From: Rhizobium acidisoli
Lineage (GTDB): Bacteria; Pseudomonadota; Alphaproteobacteria; Rhizobiales; Rhizobiaceae
Assembly (NCBI RefSeq): GCF_002531755.2
Contig: NZ_CP034998.1
Coordinates: forward strand, 62,001-126,000
Length of the DNA: 64,000 nucleotides
Direction: 5' to 3'
Part shown: positions 35,441-44,107 of the stretch, in pieces
How positions within the stretch are numbered: position 1 is the stretch's first letter
How the letters are laid out: the number at the start of each line of letters is the position of its first letter
Position numbers and translations under genes: made by a program
Notes under the pieces: model-generated
Told to the model about the DNA's origin: nothing
What the model saw: the letters and a program-made list of their open reading frames with translations, nothing else
The model's database searches: none

Positions 35441-36073
35441 ATGGCTGACAGCAAGCGGGCGGCGACGGAAGGCCGGCGGGAACGTAAGCGGCGGCAGACG
35501 CGCGAGCGCATCGAGCAGGCGGCGATGAGCCTCTTTCTCCAGCGCGGTTTCGAGGCCACGACCGTCGAGGACATCACCGAAGCGGCCGACGTCTCCAAAC
35601 GCAGCTTCTTCGATTATTTCCCCTCGAAGGAAGAGGTGGTTTTCGCCTGGCAGGATAGTTTTGCCGATCGGCTGATGGCGGCGATCGCCGCAAGGCCGGC
35701 GGAAGAGCCCTTGGTGACTGTGGTCGAGGCGGCGATCACCGCCACCGTCATCGCCTCTATCGACGAGCGCGGCCTGGCGCTTGCTGAACTCATCCATCGC
35801 ACACCGGCGCTGAGGGCCCGTGACCAGCTGAAATATGCGAGGGTCGAACAGAAGCTCGCCGAGGCGCTGCTTCTGCGTAAGGGAAATGATCCGCAAGAGC
35901 GGTTGCGCATGCGCATTCTGGCGGCGATCGTCATCGGCGCGCTGCGCGTCGGGGCCGAACTCTGGCAGCAGCGCCCGCCGGGTGCCGCGCCGCAGGATTT
36001 TGCCAAGGAAATCTTCGCCGAGCTCTGGAGGATCCTGGCGGATTTCGGTGACGAGGCGAAGGCCAGGCTTTGA
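35441..36073 (+). CDS. TetR-family transcriptional regulator
   Basis: The 210-residue protein has a basic leader (RRERKRRQTRERIEQAAMSL) and a TetR helix-turn-helix (TTVEDITEAADVSKRSFFDYFPSKEEVV), followed by a helical C-terminal domain (LRMRILAAIVIGALRVGAEL). It starts 19 bases after the methyltransferase stop, so the two genes probably form one unit. Its ligand is unknown; targets could include the adjacent aldo/keto reductase. Confidence 0.85.
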   Translation: MADSKRAATEGRRERKRRQTRERIEQAAMSLFLQRGFEATTVEDITEAADVSKRSFFDYFPSKEEVVFAWQDSFADRLMAAIAARPAEEPLVTVVEAAITATVIASIDERGLALAELIHRTPALRARDQLKYARVEQKLAEALLLRKGNDPQERLRMRILAAIVIGALRVGAELWQQRPPGAAPQDFAKEIFAELWRILADFGDEAKARL

Positions 36074-36287
36074 TGTCGGTCGCTGATACCGCGCGCCTGC
36101 GGCATTTTCGGTTCCGTCCCTGTCCGCGCCCGCGGCGCCCTCCTATATGTGCAAGCGTCGTAACGGCCATAGTCTCGATATCACCGTGATCGGCGGATCA
36201 TCACCACGCGCCGATGACCGGTGAACCCGGCGGCACCGCGCCGCTCCACCGACTTTAACGATTTCACTGACCAGGAGAGGAAAGATC

Positions 36288-37169
36288 ATGTCCAGTCATA
36301 ACGCAGCCAAGTCAGGCACCTTCAAGATCGGCGGCGAGATCGCGGTCAACCGCCTCGGTTTCGGCGCCATGCGCGTCACCGGCAAGGGCATCTGGGGCGA
36401 GCCCGACGATCATGCCGAATCCATCCGCACGCTGCGGCGCCTGCCGGAACTCGGCGTCAACTTCATCGATACCGCCGATTCTTACGGTCCCGATATTTCC
36501 GAATGGCTGATCAAGGAAGCGCTGCATCCCTATGGCGGCAAATCCGTCGTCGCCACCAAGGGCGGCCTCACCCGCCACGGCCCCGACATCTGGCTGCCGG
36601 TCGGCCGCCCGGAATATCTGATCCAGCAGGCGCATAAAAGCCTGCGCAATCTGGGGCTCGAGCAGATCGACCTCTGGCAACTGCACCGCATCGATCCGAA
36701 AGTGCCGGCCAAGGAGCAATTCGATGCGATCAAATCGCTGCTCGATGCCGGTCTCATCCGCCATGCCGGCTTGAGCGAAGTCTCTGTCGCCGACATCGAG
36801 GCGGCGTCGAAACACTTCAAGGTCGCCACCGTCCAGAACCGCTACAATCTCGTCGACCGCACCAGCGAAGACGTGCTCGATTACTGCGCCAAGCACAATA
36901 TCGGCTTCATCCCCTGGTTCCCGCTGGCAGCCGGCGATCTCGCCAAATCCGGCTCGCTGCTCGATACGATCGCTAGGAAACACAATGCCGCGCCAAGCCA
37001 GATCGCGCTCGCCTGGGTGCTGAAGCGCAGCCCGGTGATGTTGCCGATCCCCGGCACCTCCAAGGTCAAGCATCTCGAAGAAAACGTCGCGGCTGTCGAT
37101 ATCACGCTGTCGGACGAGGAATTCTCGGCGCTCGACGCTGAGGGCCGGAAGGTGTTTAAGGCAGCTTGA
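36288..37169 (+). CDS. Aldo/keto reductase
   Basis: The 293-residue enzyme has the AKR barrel with the catalytic tetrad visible: Asp and Tyr in [10 protein letters not shown], Lys in [10 protein letters not shown], and His in LWQLHRIDP. The NADPH-binding end is present in [20 protein letters not shown]. It reduces aldehydes or ketones; the closest look is the YafB/Tas-like group. AGGAGAGG precedes the ATG at 36288. The substrate is unknown. Confidence 0.88.
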   Translation: MSSHNAAKSGTFKIGGEIAVNRLGFGAMRVTGKGIWGEPDDHAESIRTLRRLPELGVNFIDTADSYGPDISEWLIKEALHPYGGKSVVATKGGLTRHGPDIWLPVGRPEYLIQQAHKSLRNLGLEQIDLWQLHRIDPKVPAKEQFDAIKSLLDAGLIRHAGLSEVSVADIEAASKHFKVATVQNRYNLVDRTSEDVLDYCAKHNIGFIPWFPLAAGDLAKSGSLLDTIARKHNAAPSQIALAWVLKRSPVMLPIPGTSKVKHLEENVAAVDITLSDEEFSALDAEGRKVFKAA

Positions 37170-37194
37170 GGGAGCTGACGGGCGGCGCAGGTGG

Positions 37195-37373
37195 CTGCCT
37201 CTCACCCTAACCCTCTCCCCATTTTACGGGGAGAGGGGACGTGCCTTACGAGAGGTTTGTGGGGAACCGAGAGGTCGCGGCATATCCCCTTCTCCCCGTA
37301 AATCGGGGGTCCGAAGGACGGGTCGAGACCCGTGGCTCGACCCCGGTGGTCCCGGCAGGCGGATGAGGGGCAG
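37195..37373. repeat. RIME-like palindromic repeat, second copy
   Basis: This is the reverse-orientation counterpart of the element at 21474-21615: it starts CTGCCTCTCACCCTAACCCT and ends GGATGAGGGGCAG. It is longer because a GC-rich block with its own inverted repeat (around GGTCGAGACCCGTGGCTCGACC, 37321-37342) interrupts it. It fills the space after the aldo/keto reductase. Confidence 0.7.
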
Positions 37374-37546
37374 CGGCACCTCCGGTCAGGCCTAAATTTT
37401 CCGCACAATTTTGACCATCCGGTTAAACATGCTGCAAAATGAGGCGGTGGCCTGTTAATTTCAGGGCAAGCCATGCGCTTGCTGCATTGCTGCATTGCGG
37501 TATTTTCGCTGTTCCCGCTCGCATGAACGCGGTACATATATCTCCG

Positions 37547-37666
37547 TAAGCAGCGCACTCCTCCTCCCAGCGCTCTTACATCGGACTGACAACACTCCTC
37601 CTCCCAGTTGTCAGTCAGGATCAAGAGCCTGGCGCACCTCCTCCCGCGCCAGGCTCTTTTCTTTTG
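37547..37666 (+). ncRNA. Small RNA with three anti-Shine-Dalgarno hairpin loops (alpha-r14/cuckoo-like)
   Basis: Three consecutive hairpins each expose CCTCCTCCC in the loop: stem AGCGC/GCGCT (37552-37556, 37570-37574); stem ACTGACAAC/GTTGTCAGT (37585-37593, 37607-37615); and stem AAGAGCCTGGCGC/GCGCCAGGCTCTT (37623-37635, 37646-37658) followed by TTCTTTT, a Rho-independent terminator. This is the layout of the alpha-proteobacterial anti-SD small RNAs (the alpha-r14 or cuckoo family), which can pair with ribosome-binding sites. The 5' end is estimated; ACATATAT at about 37534-37541 could be the -10 region. It lies just before a lipoprotein gene. Confidence 0.85.
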
Positions 37667-37773
37667 TCCCCCCCCGGGGCATTCCACCACGCGCAAATTT
37701 GACTCGGCAAGCACCGTCAGCCTATTTGAACGGGCGCCGCCCGTCCGGTGCGCGAACCGGTTGGAGTTTGATC

Positions 37774-39051
37774 ATGATCGGCAGATGGCGCGGCCCGCGG
37801 GCGGCTTTGACAGGTCTTCTGCTGGCGGCGTTCGCGCTTGCCGGCTGCGGCGGCAGGCCGGTCGGCGTCATGCAGGCGGCCGGCAGCGTGCCGCCCGGCA
37901 CGTCGAAGGTCGATCTTCTCGTCGCGACGACGCGCGCTGCCGACGACAATCCCGCTGTGCTTTTCTCAGGCGAACGCGGCACTGGGCTCACCGTCAACGC
38001 CGTCGATGTCTCGATCCCGCCGGAGGCCAATCGCAAGGTCGGCCAGGTGCAATGGCCAAAGCGGCTGCCGGCCGATCCCTTACGCGATTTCGTCACCGTC
38101 TCCGTCGATCCACTCGAAGGCGAGCGGGCGGGGGAGACCTGGCTGAAGGGCCATATGCCGAAAAGCCGCCGGGTGCTGGTCTTCGTGCACGGCTTCAACA
38201 ATCGCTATGAGGACGCCGTCTACCGCTTCGCCCAGATCGTTCATGATTCGCATGCCGACGTCGCTCCCGTCGTCTTCACCTGGCCCTCGCGCGCCAGCAT
38301 CTTCGATTATAATTACGACAAGGAAAGCACCAACTATTCCCGCGATGCGCTGGAAGAGCTGCTGACCCGCACCGCCGCCAATCCCGCCGTCAGCGACGTC
38401 ACCATCATGGCCCATTCGATGGGCACATGGCTGACCGTCGAAGCGCTCAGGCAGATGGCGATCCGCAATGGTCACGTCGCGCCCAAGATCAACAATGTCA
38501 TCCTCGCCTCGCCGGATCTCGATGTCGACGTCTTCGGCCGCCAATTCGCAAGCCTCGGCAAGGACAAGCCGCATTTCACCATCTTCGTCTCCAGGGATGA
38601 CCGGGCTCTGGCGCTGTCGCGGCGCATTTCCGGCAATGTCGACCGCCTCGGCCAGATCGATCCTTCGGTCGAGCCCTATCGCAGCAAGCTGGAGGCGGCC
38701 GGCATCACCGTGCTCGATCTGACCAAGCTCAAGGGCGGCGACCGGCTGAACCACGGCAAATTCGCCGAAAGCCCCGAGGTGGTGAAGCTGATCGGCGACC
38801 GGCTGATTGCCGGCCAGACGATCACCGATTCCAATGTCGGCCTCGGCGAGGCCGTCGGCGCGGTGGCGATGGGCGCTGCCCAGACGGCCGGAAGTGCCGT
38901 CAGCGTCGCCGTCAGCACGCCGATCGCGATCTTCGATCCGCGCACCCGCCGCAATTACGACGCCCAGCTGAAGCGCCTCGGCCGGTCGGTCGACAATACC
39001 GTCGGCTCGGTCGGCGACAGCGTCGGCGCCGGCCTGCCGGAAAGCCAGTAA
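37774..39051 (+). CDS. DUF900 alpha/beta hydrolase lipoprotein
   Basis: The 425-residue protein has a lipoprotein signal (RGPRAALTGLLLAAFALAGC) with lipobox LAGC. The hydrolase core of COG4782/DUF900 follows: VLVFVHGFNNRYEDAVYRFA, then APVVFTWPSRASIFDYNYDK, and the nucleophile elbow MAHSMGTW. A Gly/Ala/Ser-rich C-terminal tail follows (AVGAVAMGAAQTAGSAVSVA). It is likely anchored in the envelope. The start at ATG 37774 is behind TTGGAG. The substrate is unknown. Confidence 0.85.
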   Translation: MIGRWRGPRAALTGLLLAAFALAGCGGRPVGVMQAAGSVPPGTSKVDLLVATTRAADDNPAVLFSGERGTGLTVNAVDVSIPPEANRKVGQVQWPKRLPADPLRDFVTVSVDPLEGERAGETWLKGHMPKSRRVLVFVHGFNNRYEDAVYRFAQIVHDSHADVAPVVFTWPSRASIFDYNYDKESTNYSRDALEELLTRTAANPAVSDVTIMAHSMGTWLTVEALRQMAIRNGHVAPKINNVILASPDLDVDVFGRQFASLGKDKPHFTIFVSRDDRALALSRRISGNVDRLGQIDPSVEPYRSKLEAAGITVLDLTKLKGGDRLNHGKFAESPEVVKLIGDRLIAGQTITDSNVGLGEAVGAVAMGAAQTAGSAVSVAVSTPIAIFDPRTRRNYDAQLKRLGRSVDNTVGSVGDSVGAGLPESQ

Positions 39052-39067
39052 AAATTCCACAAAGCAA

Positions 39068-39184
39068 TTCCAGCAAAAGCGCATGGCGGTCTTGCCGGGA
39101 AAAGCGAAAAGCGACTTTCCCAGCGAATTGCGAAAACAAAGAGATAGAGAATTTCCGTGCTTCGGAGAAAACGGAAATTCTCTA
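39068..39184. repeat. Palindromic intergenic repeat
   Basis: It contains GCAATTCC followed by a GC-rich mid part and a perfect 14-bp inverted repeat, TAGAGAATTTCCGT (39145-39158) with its complement (39171-39184). The blocks resemble those at 2246-2346. It sits between the DUF900 gene and the FAD oxidoreductase. Confidence 0.5.
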
Positions 39185-39256
39185 GGCATCACAGCCGATC
39201 TGATATATCAGAGTGACGAACGGCACTTCTGTCTGCCGTATGGGTGGGTTGACGGC

Positions 39257-40507
39257 ATGGCTGAAGAGATGAAGAAGAGGGTTGTTGTCGTCGGCGCAGG
39301 CGTGATCGGCGCCTCGATCGCCTTCGAGCTGCAGCGGCGTGGCCTTGCGGTGACGCTGATCGACAAGGCTGAGCCCGGACGCGGCACCTCTTACGGCAAT
39401 ATGGCGAGCATCGCGCTCGATTTCGTCGCCGGTTCCGGCCCCTCGACCTGGAGGAAAATGCCCGGCTGGCTGCTCGATCCCGAAGGCCCGGTCTGGCTTC
39501 GGCCCTCCTATGCGGCAAAGATGCTGCCCTGGTTCCTGCGGTTCCTCGCCGCCGGCCGCCCGTCGCGCCTGCGAGCGATCGAAGATGCCGGCATGAGCCT
39601 GTCACAGCGCGCTCTGAGCGACTTCAGGCAGATGCTCGAGGCGATCGGCGCGCCCGAGCTGATGACCGAGGAGGGGTGTCTGGCGATCTACGAGACCGAG
39701 GCGGAATTTGCCGCCGATCGCGGCCATCTCGCCATGATGCAGCGCTACGGCCTTGAATTCGAAGTGTTGAGCAACGGCGCCATCCAATATTACGAACCGG
39801 CGCTTTCGCCTTCGATCGCCAAGGCCGTGCTGCTCCCCGACAACAAGTCGATCCACGATCCCTATCAGCTGGTGGTCAAACTCGCCGAGGCGGCCAAAGC
39901 TGCGGGCGCGGCCTTCGTCTCCGGTGCGGTGCGGAATATCGAGCGCAGGGGCGATGGCAGCGCCGTCGTCCTGCTTGAAGACGGCAGCCGCATCGGGGCG
40001 GATTCCGTCGTGCTTGCCGCTGGCGTCCACACCCGCTTCCTCGCCGAAAAGCTCGGTGAGCCGATCCCGCTTGAAACCGAGCGCGGCTATCACACGCAGA
40101 TCATGAAACCCGGCATCTCCATGCGCTATTCGATGATCTGGCCGGCGCGCGCCTTCATGGTGACGCCGACGGCGGGCGGCATCCGCGTCGGCGGCAATGT
40201 CGAACTCGCCGGCCTCGATGCGGCTCCGGATTTCCGCCGCCCGCGGGTGCTGGTGCGCCATGCCCAGCGCGCGCTGCCGGGTCTCAAACTCGAGGAGGCG
40301 ACGGACTGGATGGGCCATCGCCCGGCGCTGCCCGATACGATCCCGATCATTTCGCCGTCCTCGAAAATGCCGGGGGTTTTCTATGCGACCGGTCATGGCC
40401 ATCTCGGCCTGACCTATGCGGCAACGACAGCGCGGCTGATCGGCGATCTGGTGACCGGGCTCAAACCATCCCTCGACATCACCCCGTTCCGCATAGATCG
40501 ATATTAG
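39257..40507 (+). CDS. FAD-dependent D-amino acid / D-hydroxyproline dehydrogenase-like oxidoreductase
   Basis: The 416-residue DadA-like enzyme starts with an FAD Rossmann motif (VVVVGAGVIGASIAFELQRR) and has C-terminal FAD contacts in FYATGHGHLGLTYAATTARL. It is followed 53 bases later by a proline-racemase-family gene, the pair expected for hydroxyproline use: the epimerase makes cis-4-hydroxy-D-proline and the dehydrogenase oxidises it. The ATG at 39257 gives MAEEMKKRVVVVG; a second ATG at 39272 is possible. The substrate is an inference from context. Confidence 0.8.
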   Translation: MAEEMKKRVVVVGAGVIGASIAFELQRRGLAVTLIDKAEPGRGTSYGNMASIALDFVAGSGPSTWRKMPGWLLDPEGPVWLRPSYAAKMLPWFLRFLAAGRPSRLRAIEDAGMSLSQRALSDFRQMLEAIGAPELMTEEGCLAIYETEAEFAADRGHLAMMQRYGLEFEVLSNGAIQYYEPALSPSIAKAVLLPDNKSIHDPYQLVVKLAEAAKAAGAAFVSGAVRNIERRGDGSAVVLLEDGSRIGADSVVLAAGVHTRFLAEKLGEPIPLETERGYHTQIMKPGISMRYSMIWPARAFMVTPTAGGIRVGGNVELAGLDAAPDFRRPRVLVRHAQRALPGLKLEEATDWMGHRPALPDTIPIISPSSKMPGVFYATGHGHLGLTYAATTARLIGDLVTGLKPSLDITPFRIDRY

Positions 40508-40560
40508 GATTTACTGTCGATGGCGGCGTCGGCCGTCACATCCGAACTGGAGTTTACGAC

Positions 40561-41598
40561 ATGAGATGGAAGCGCACGATCCAGCTGCTGGACGTTCATG
40601 CCGAAGGCGAGATCGGCCGCGTCGCGATCGGCGGCGTGCCGAAGATCCCCGGCGAGACCATCGCCGCCCAGCTGCATTGGCTGAACACCGATCCGAAGGG
40701 TGACGAGCTGCGCCGCTTCCTTTGCCTGGAACCGCGCGGCGCCCCGATCGGCTCGGTCAACCTGCTGCTGCCGGCAAGGCATCCGGAAGCAGACGCCGCC
40801 TTCATCATCCTGCAGCCCGACCAGGCGCATGCGAGCTCCGGCTCGAACTCGATCTGCGTAACGACGGCTTTGCTCGAATCCGGCATTGTTGAGATGCAGG
40901 AGCCGGAGACGATCGTGACGCTCGAAACCGCGGCCGGCCTCGTCAAGGCGACGGCAACCTGCCGCGACGGGCGCTGCGAGAAGGTCAAGCTCACCATGGT
41001 GCCGTCCTTCGTGCATCAGCTCGACGTCGAAATCGACACGCCGCATTGGGGCAAGATCAAGGCCGATCTCTGCTATGGCGGCATCTTCTATGCGCTGGTC
41101 GATGTCGGCCAGATCGGTCTGACGATCGAGAAGGCCAATGCCGCCGGCCTCGTCCAGGCCGGCATGATCCTGAAAGAACTGATCAACCGCGATATCAAGG
41201 TCGTCCACCCCGAGATCCCGGCAATATCAGGCGTCGCCTATGTGATGTTCCGCGATAGCGAAGCCGATGGCACGGTGCGCACCTGCACCACCATGTGGCC
41301 GGGCCGGGCCGACCGCTCGCCCTGCGGCACCGGCAATTCCGCCAACCTCGCCGCGCTCCATGCCCGCGGCAAGGCGAAAGTCGGCGATGTCTTCACCTCG
41401 AAATCGATCATCGGCTCCGAGTTCGAGGTCGGGTTGCAGGCGCTGACCGAGGTCGCCGGCCGCCCGGCCGTCATTCCCACCATCACCGGCCGCGGCTTCA
41501 CCTTCGGCCTGACCCAGGTGGCCCTCGACCCCTTCGACCCGCATCCCGGCGGCTTTGCGCTCACGGATGTCTGGGGACCGTCGGCTGGGGAGATCTGA
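40561..41598 (+). CDS. Proline racemase / 4-hydroxyproline epimerase family enzyme
   Basis: The 345-residue protein belongs to the proline racemase superfamily. The second catalytic cysteine is Cys255 in DRSPCGTGNSANLAAL. At the first catalytic position the usual Cys of MCGH is replaced by Ser93 in ASSGSNSICV. A Ser/Cys pair is known in some hydroxyproline epimerases, while a Thr pairs with Cys in the trans-3-hydroxyproline dehydratases. Its neighbour is a DadA-like dehydrogenase. Whether it epimerises or dehydrates is open. Confidence 0.85.
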   Translation: MRWKRTIQLLDVHAEGEIGRVAIGGVPKIPGETIAAQLHWLNTDPKGDELRRFLCLEPRGAPIGSVNLLLPARHPEADAAFIILQPDQAHASSGSNSICVTTALLESGIVEMQEPETIVTLETAAGLVKATATCRDGRCEKVKLTMVPSFVHQLDVEIDTPHWGKIKADLCYGGIFYALVDVGQIGLTIEKANAAGLVQAGMILKELINRDIKVVHPEIPAISGVAYVMFRDSEADGTVRTCTTMWPGRADRSPCGTGNSANLAALHARGKAKVGDVFTSKSIIGSEFEVGLQALTEVAGRPAVIPTITGRGFTFGLTQVALDPFDPHPGGFALTDVWGPSAGEI

Positions 41599-41633
41599 GC
41601 GTTAGGCTGTGGTGGGCCGGGTGGACATCGGCA

Positions 41634-42014
41634 TCAGCCAGGCAGGCTGACGGCGAGGGTGGCTTTTGAGCGTTTGCGGGCGGGCCGCGTGGTCGCGTCA
41701 AATGCGCGCTCCGAGCACCTGCGCAGCAGCGAGGGATCGTCGATCACATGCGCCGGCACCGCGTAATAGCGGCGAACCGTCACCTCCCTGCCGGCAGCGC
41801 GGTAGCTGAACGGTTCGGAGCCATCTGCCTCGAACTCCGCGCGCATTGTGGCGTCGACGCGCAGATATAACGTGCCCTTCATGACGAACCCGAACTGCGC
41901 GCCGTTTCGAACGAGGGCGGATCCACCGAAGAACCGCCTTATATCGATGGCGCCCGGTGGGGCGATCTGGCTCGCAAATTCGAGCGCCAGGCTGCGTGTC
42001 GCCTCGTTACCCAT
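41634..42014 (-). CDS. TfoX N-terminal domain protein
   Basis: The 126-residue protein (MGNEATRSLALEFASQIAPP, then IRRFFGGSALVRNGAQFGFVMKGTLYLRVD) matches the TfoX N-terminal domain of competence regulators; no C-terminal DNA-binding half is present. Its start overlaps the end of the SnoaL gene by 8 bases, so it is the third gene of a TetR-SnoaL-TfoX operon. Its role is unknown. Confidence 0.75.
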   Translation of the reverse strand: MGNEATRSLALEFASQIAPPGAIDIRRFFGGSALVRNGAQFGFVMKGTLYLRVDATMRAEFEADGSEPFSYRAAGREVTVRRYYAVPAHVIDDPSLLRRCSERAFDATTRPARKRSKATLAVSLPG

Positions 42015-42369
42015 GGTGCCGCCCCGCCAGAGGATCGAAGAAGCCGTTGATAGCGCTGAGCCGGCCATCGGACATGGCAGCGAAACTCGTCCCCGTTTGC
42101 AGGACGGTCTCGTCCTCGTGGCGCAGTTCCCAGCGTGCCAGCGACCGTTCATTGTGATGGAGGACGCCCAAAATTATGAACCGGCCTGCCGGTACGCTCT
42201 CCTTGAAGCCGGCCATGTAAGCCGCGAGACCGGCTCGCCCAGCGATCGCTCCATTCGGATCGCAATAGGTCACATCGTCGGCGAGGCAAGCCGACATTTC
42301 CGGCTCGCGCGCGTCAGCGTCCAGCGACCAGATGGCCGCATATCGATTCCATAGCGCCTCAGGCGTCAT
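42007..42369 (-). CDS. SnoaL-like / NTF2-fold protein
   Basis: The 120-residue protein shows a SnoaL/NTF2-like pattern: LWNRYAAIWSLDADAREPEM, then DDVTYCDPNGAIAGRAGLAA and HNERSLARWELRHEDETVLQ. Such proteins are small-molecule isomerases/hydrolases or ligand-binding modules. Its start overlaps the TetR stop by four bases and its end overlaps the TfoX gene, so the three genes are translationally coupled. Confidence 0.75.
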   Translation of the reverse strand: MTPEALWNRYAAIWSLDADAREPEMSACLADDVTYCDPNGAIAGRAGLAAYMAGFKESVPAGRFIILGVLHHNERSLARWELRHEDETVLQTGTSFAAMSDGRLSAINGFFDPLAGRHHG

Positions 42370-42947
42370 AACAGTGTCTCCAGTTGATTGAATTCATCTT
42401 CGATCGCCTGCCGCAGGCTGGCTTTGTCTTCGCCGCCGCGAATGAGCACGAGCAAGCCTTGATAGAGGGCAAGGAGACGGACAGCTGTCCTGTCCGCCTT
42501 GGCTTCGTCGGTATCTCGAGCCAAGGTCGACGACTCGCAGAGCCTCGAGCGGAACGTGCTGCGAAGAAGACCGAGGGCTGCCTCGACACGGGGATGCGTG
42601 TTGACGTCACCTCCGAACTCCACGGCCGTGTTGGTGATCAGGCAGCCCAGGGAGCCATTGTCGGGCTCATGCAGCAGTGAAAGGAACAGTTCGCGCAAGC
42701 CTTTAACTCCGCTCCCCGGCGGCGCAAATCGCTCGATCCGCCCCTCCAGAACCGTCCGATTATAATGCCGGAACGCCGCGTCGAAGAGGCCGGCCTTGTC
42801 GCCGAAGGCGTGATAGATGCTCCCGCCCTTGAGGCCCGTCGCCTCTTCCAGGTCTCGGATCGACGCACCTTGATAGCCGTGCTTGCGAAAGGCCTGCATC
42901 GCCCCCTTCAGCACCGCCTCCTCATCAAATTCCCGCGTTCTGCCCAC
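42366..42947 (-). CDS. TetR-family regulator (first gene of three)
   Basis: The 193-residue regulator has the N-terminal helix-turn-helix (EEAVLKGAMQAFRKHGYQGA, then SIRDLEEATGLKGGSIYHAFGDKAGLFDAAF). It starts with GTG at 42947. The SnoaL-like and TfoX-like genes follow by overlap. Upstream, divergent, lies the hydrolase/oxidoreductase operon with operator-like repeats in between, so it may regulate both directions. Confidence 0.85.
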   Translation of the reverse strand: MGRTREFDEEAVLKGAMQAFRKHGYQGASIRDLEEATGLKGGSIYHAFGDKAGLFDAAFRHYNRTVLEGRIERFAPPGSGVKGLRELFLSLLHEPDNGSLGCLITNTAVEFGGDVNTHPRVEAALGLLRSTFRSRLCESSTLARDTDEAKADRTAVRLLALYQGLLVLIRGGEDKASLRQAIEDEFNQLETLL

Positions 42948-43051
42948 ACTCGCTCCGATTCTTTATCGCTTGTTCTAGAATGACTGATCAAGAATGCAGA
43001 TGCAAGACTCTTCCCTGACAATCTGCGGAAAAATTCCACTTGACAATTTTG

Positions 43052-43091
43052 ATGATGAGTATCATTAAAGATCTATGATGACGGTTGTCAT
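43052..43091. promoter_or_regulatory. Operator pair upstream of the hydrolase operon
   Basis: ATGAT-GAGT-ATCAT (43052-43065) and the related ATGAC-GGTT-GTCAT (43078-43091) lie between the divergent TetR gene and the hydrolase gene. The first matches the sites at 46919-46966, next to the second TetR gene. Spacing of 26 bases centre to centre places them on a similar helix face. Confidence 0.6.
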
Positions 43092-43210
43092 TAAAAATTT
43101 GGGTGACCGCAGTTGGTTTCCTTTTGCGCGAAAGTCGGCGGTCGATGCGGAAGGGCAAGGATAATGGCGATGATGAGCGTGCCGGTACGAGCCGGGGTGT
43201 GGAGTAAACC

Positions 43211-44074
43211 ATGAACGCGACGATAAGATACCTTCGGTCTGCCACCTGCTACGCCGAGGCGCCAAATCTCTGGGTCAATGTTGGGGAGACGCCTTTCGTC
43301 TATCGCGACCTCGGTCCCCAAGGCGGCGTGCCGGTCATTCTTCTCAACCATTGGGGCGCGGTGTTGGACAATTTCGATCCTCGGATTGTCGACGGTCTGG
43401 CCAGCAAGCATCACGTCATCGCGATCGATTACCGGGGGATCGGCGCCTCAGGCGGCACGGCCCCTGTGACCATCGACGAGATGGCGCGCGACGCGATCGC
43501 GTTGATCCGAGCGCTTGGGTTCAAACAAGTCGATCTGCTCGGTTTTTCCCTTGGGGGATTTGTCGCGCAGGACATCGTGCTGAAGGCGCCGGACCTTGTG
43601 CGGAAACTCATTTTGACTGGAACGGGCCCGGCCGGCGGAAAAGGGATAGAGAAGGTCGGAGCCGTGTCCTGGCCGCTGATGATCAAGGGTCTGCTGACGC
43701 TGCGCGACCCGAAAACCTATTTGTTTTTCACCTCCACCGCCAATGGTCGCCGAGCCGCGAAAGCCTTTCTCGATCGCCTGAAAGAGCGCAAGGCGGGAAG
43801 GGACAAGAGCCCGACGCCAAGGGCCTTCCTGCGGCAACTCAAGGCGATCAAGGCCTGGGGGCGGCAGGCGCCTCAGAATTTCGGCCGTATCACTATCCCG
43901 GTCCTGATCGCCAATGGCGACAGTGATATCATGGTCCCCACGGTCAACAGCGCCGATATGGCCAGGCGCATTCCGGGCGCGCAACTGGTTACCTATAACG
44001 ACGCCGGACATGGCGGGATCTTCCAGAACCACGCCGATTTCGTGCCGAAGGCTTTGTCCTTCCTTGCAGCCTGA
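43211..44074 (+). CDS. Alpha/beta hydrolase
   Basis: The 287-residue enzyme has the alpha/beta hydrolase pattern: VPVILLNHWGAVLDNFDPRI (oxyanion strand), VIAIDYRGIGASGG, nucleophile elbow LLGFSLGGFVAQ, the acid in LIANGDSDIMVP, and the His in NDAGHGGIF. It is the first gene of a hydrolase / MDR oxidoreductase / Old Yellow Enzyme operon. The adjacent repeats and TetR genes suggest control by an electrophilic or phenolic compound. Substrate unknown. Confidence 0.85.
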   Translation: MNATIRYLRSATCYAEAPNLWVNVGETPFVYRDLGPQGGVPVILLNHWGAVLDNFDPRIVDGLASKHHVIAIDYRGIGASGGTAPVTIDEMARDAIALIRALGFKQVDLLGFSLGGFVAQDIVLKAPDLVRKLILTGTGPAGGKGIEKVGAVSWPLMIKGLLTLRDPKTYLFFTSTANGRRAAKAFLDRLKERKAGRDKSPTPRAFLRQLKAIKAWGRQAPQNFGRITIPVLIANGDSDIMVPTVNSADMARRIPGAQLVTYNDAGHGGIFQNHADFVPKALSFLAA

Positions 44075-44107
44075 CATCCCACAAGACTTCGAATTGGAGA
44101 AAGCCTC

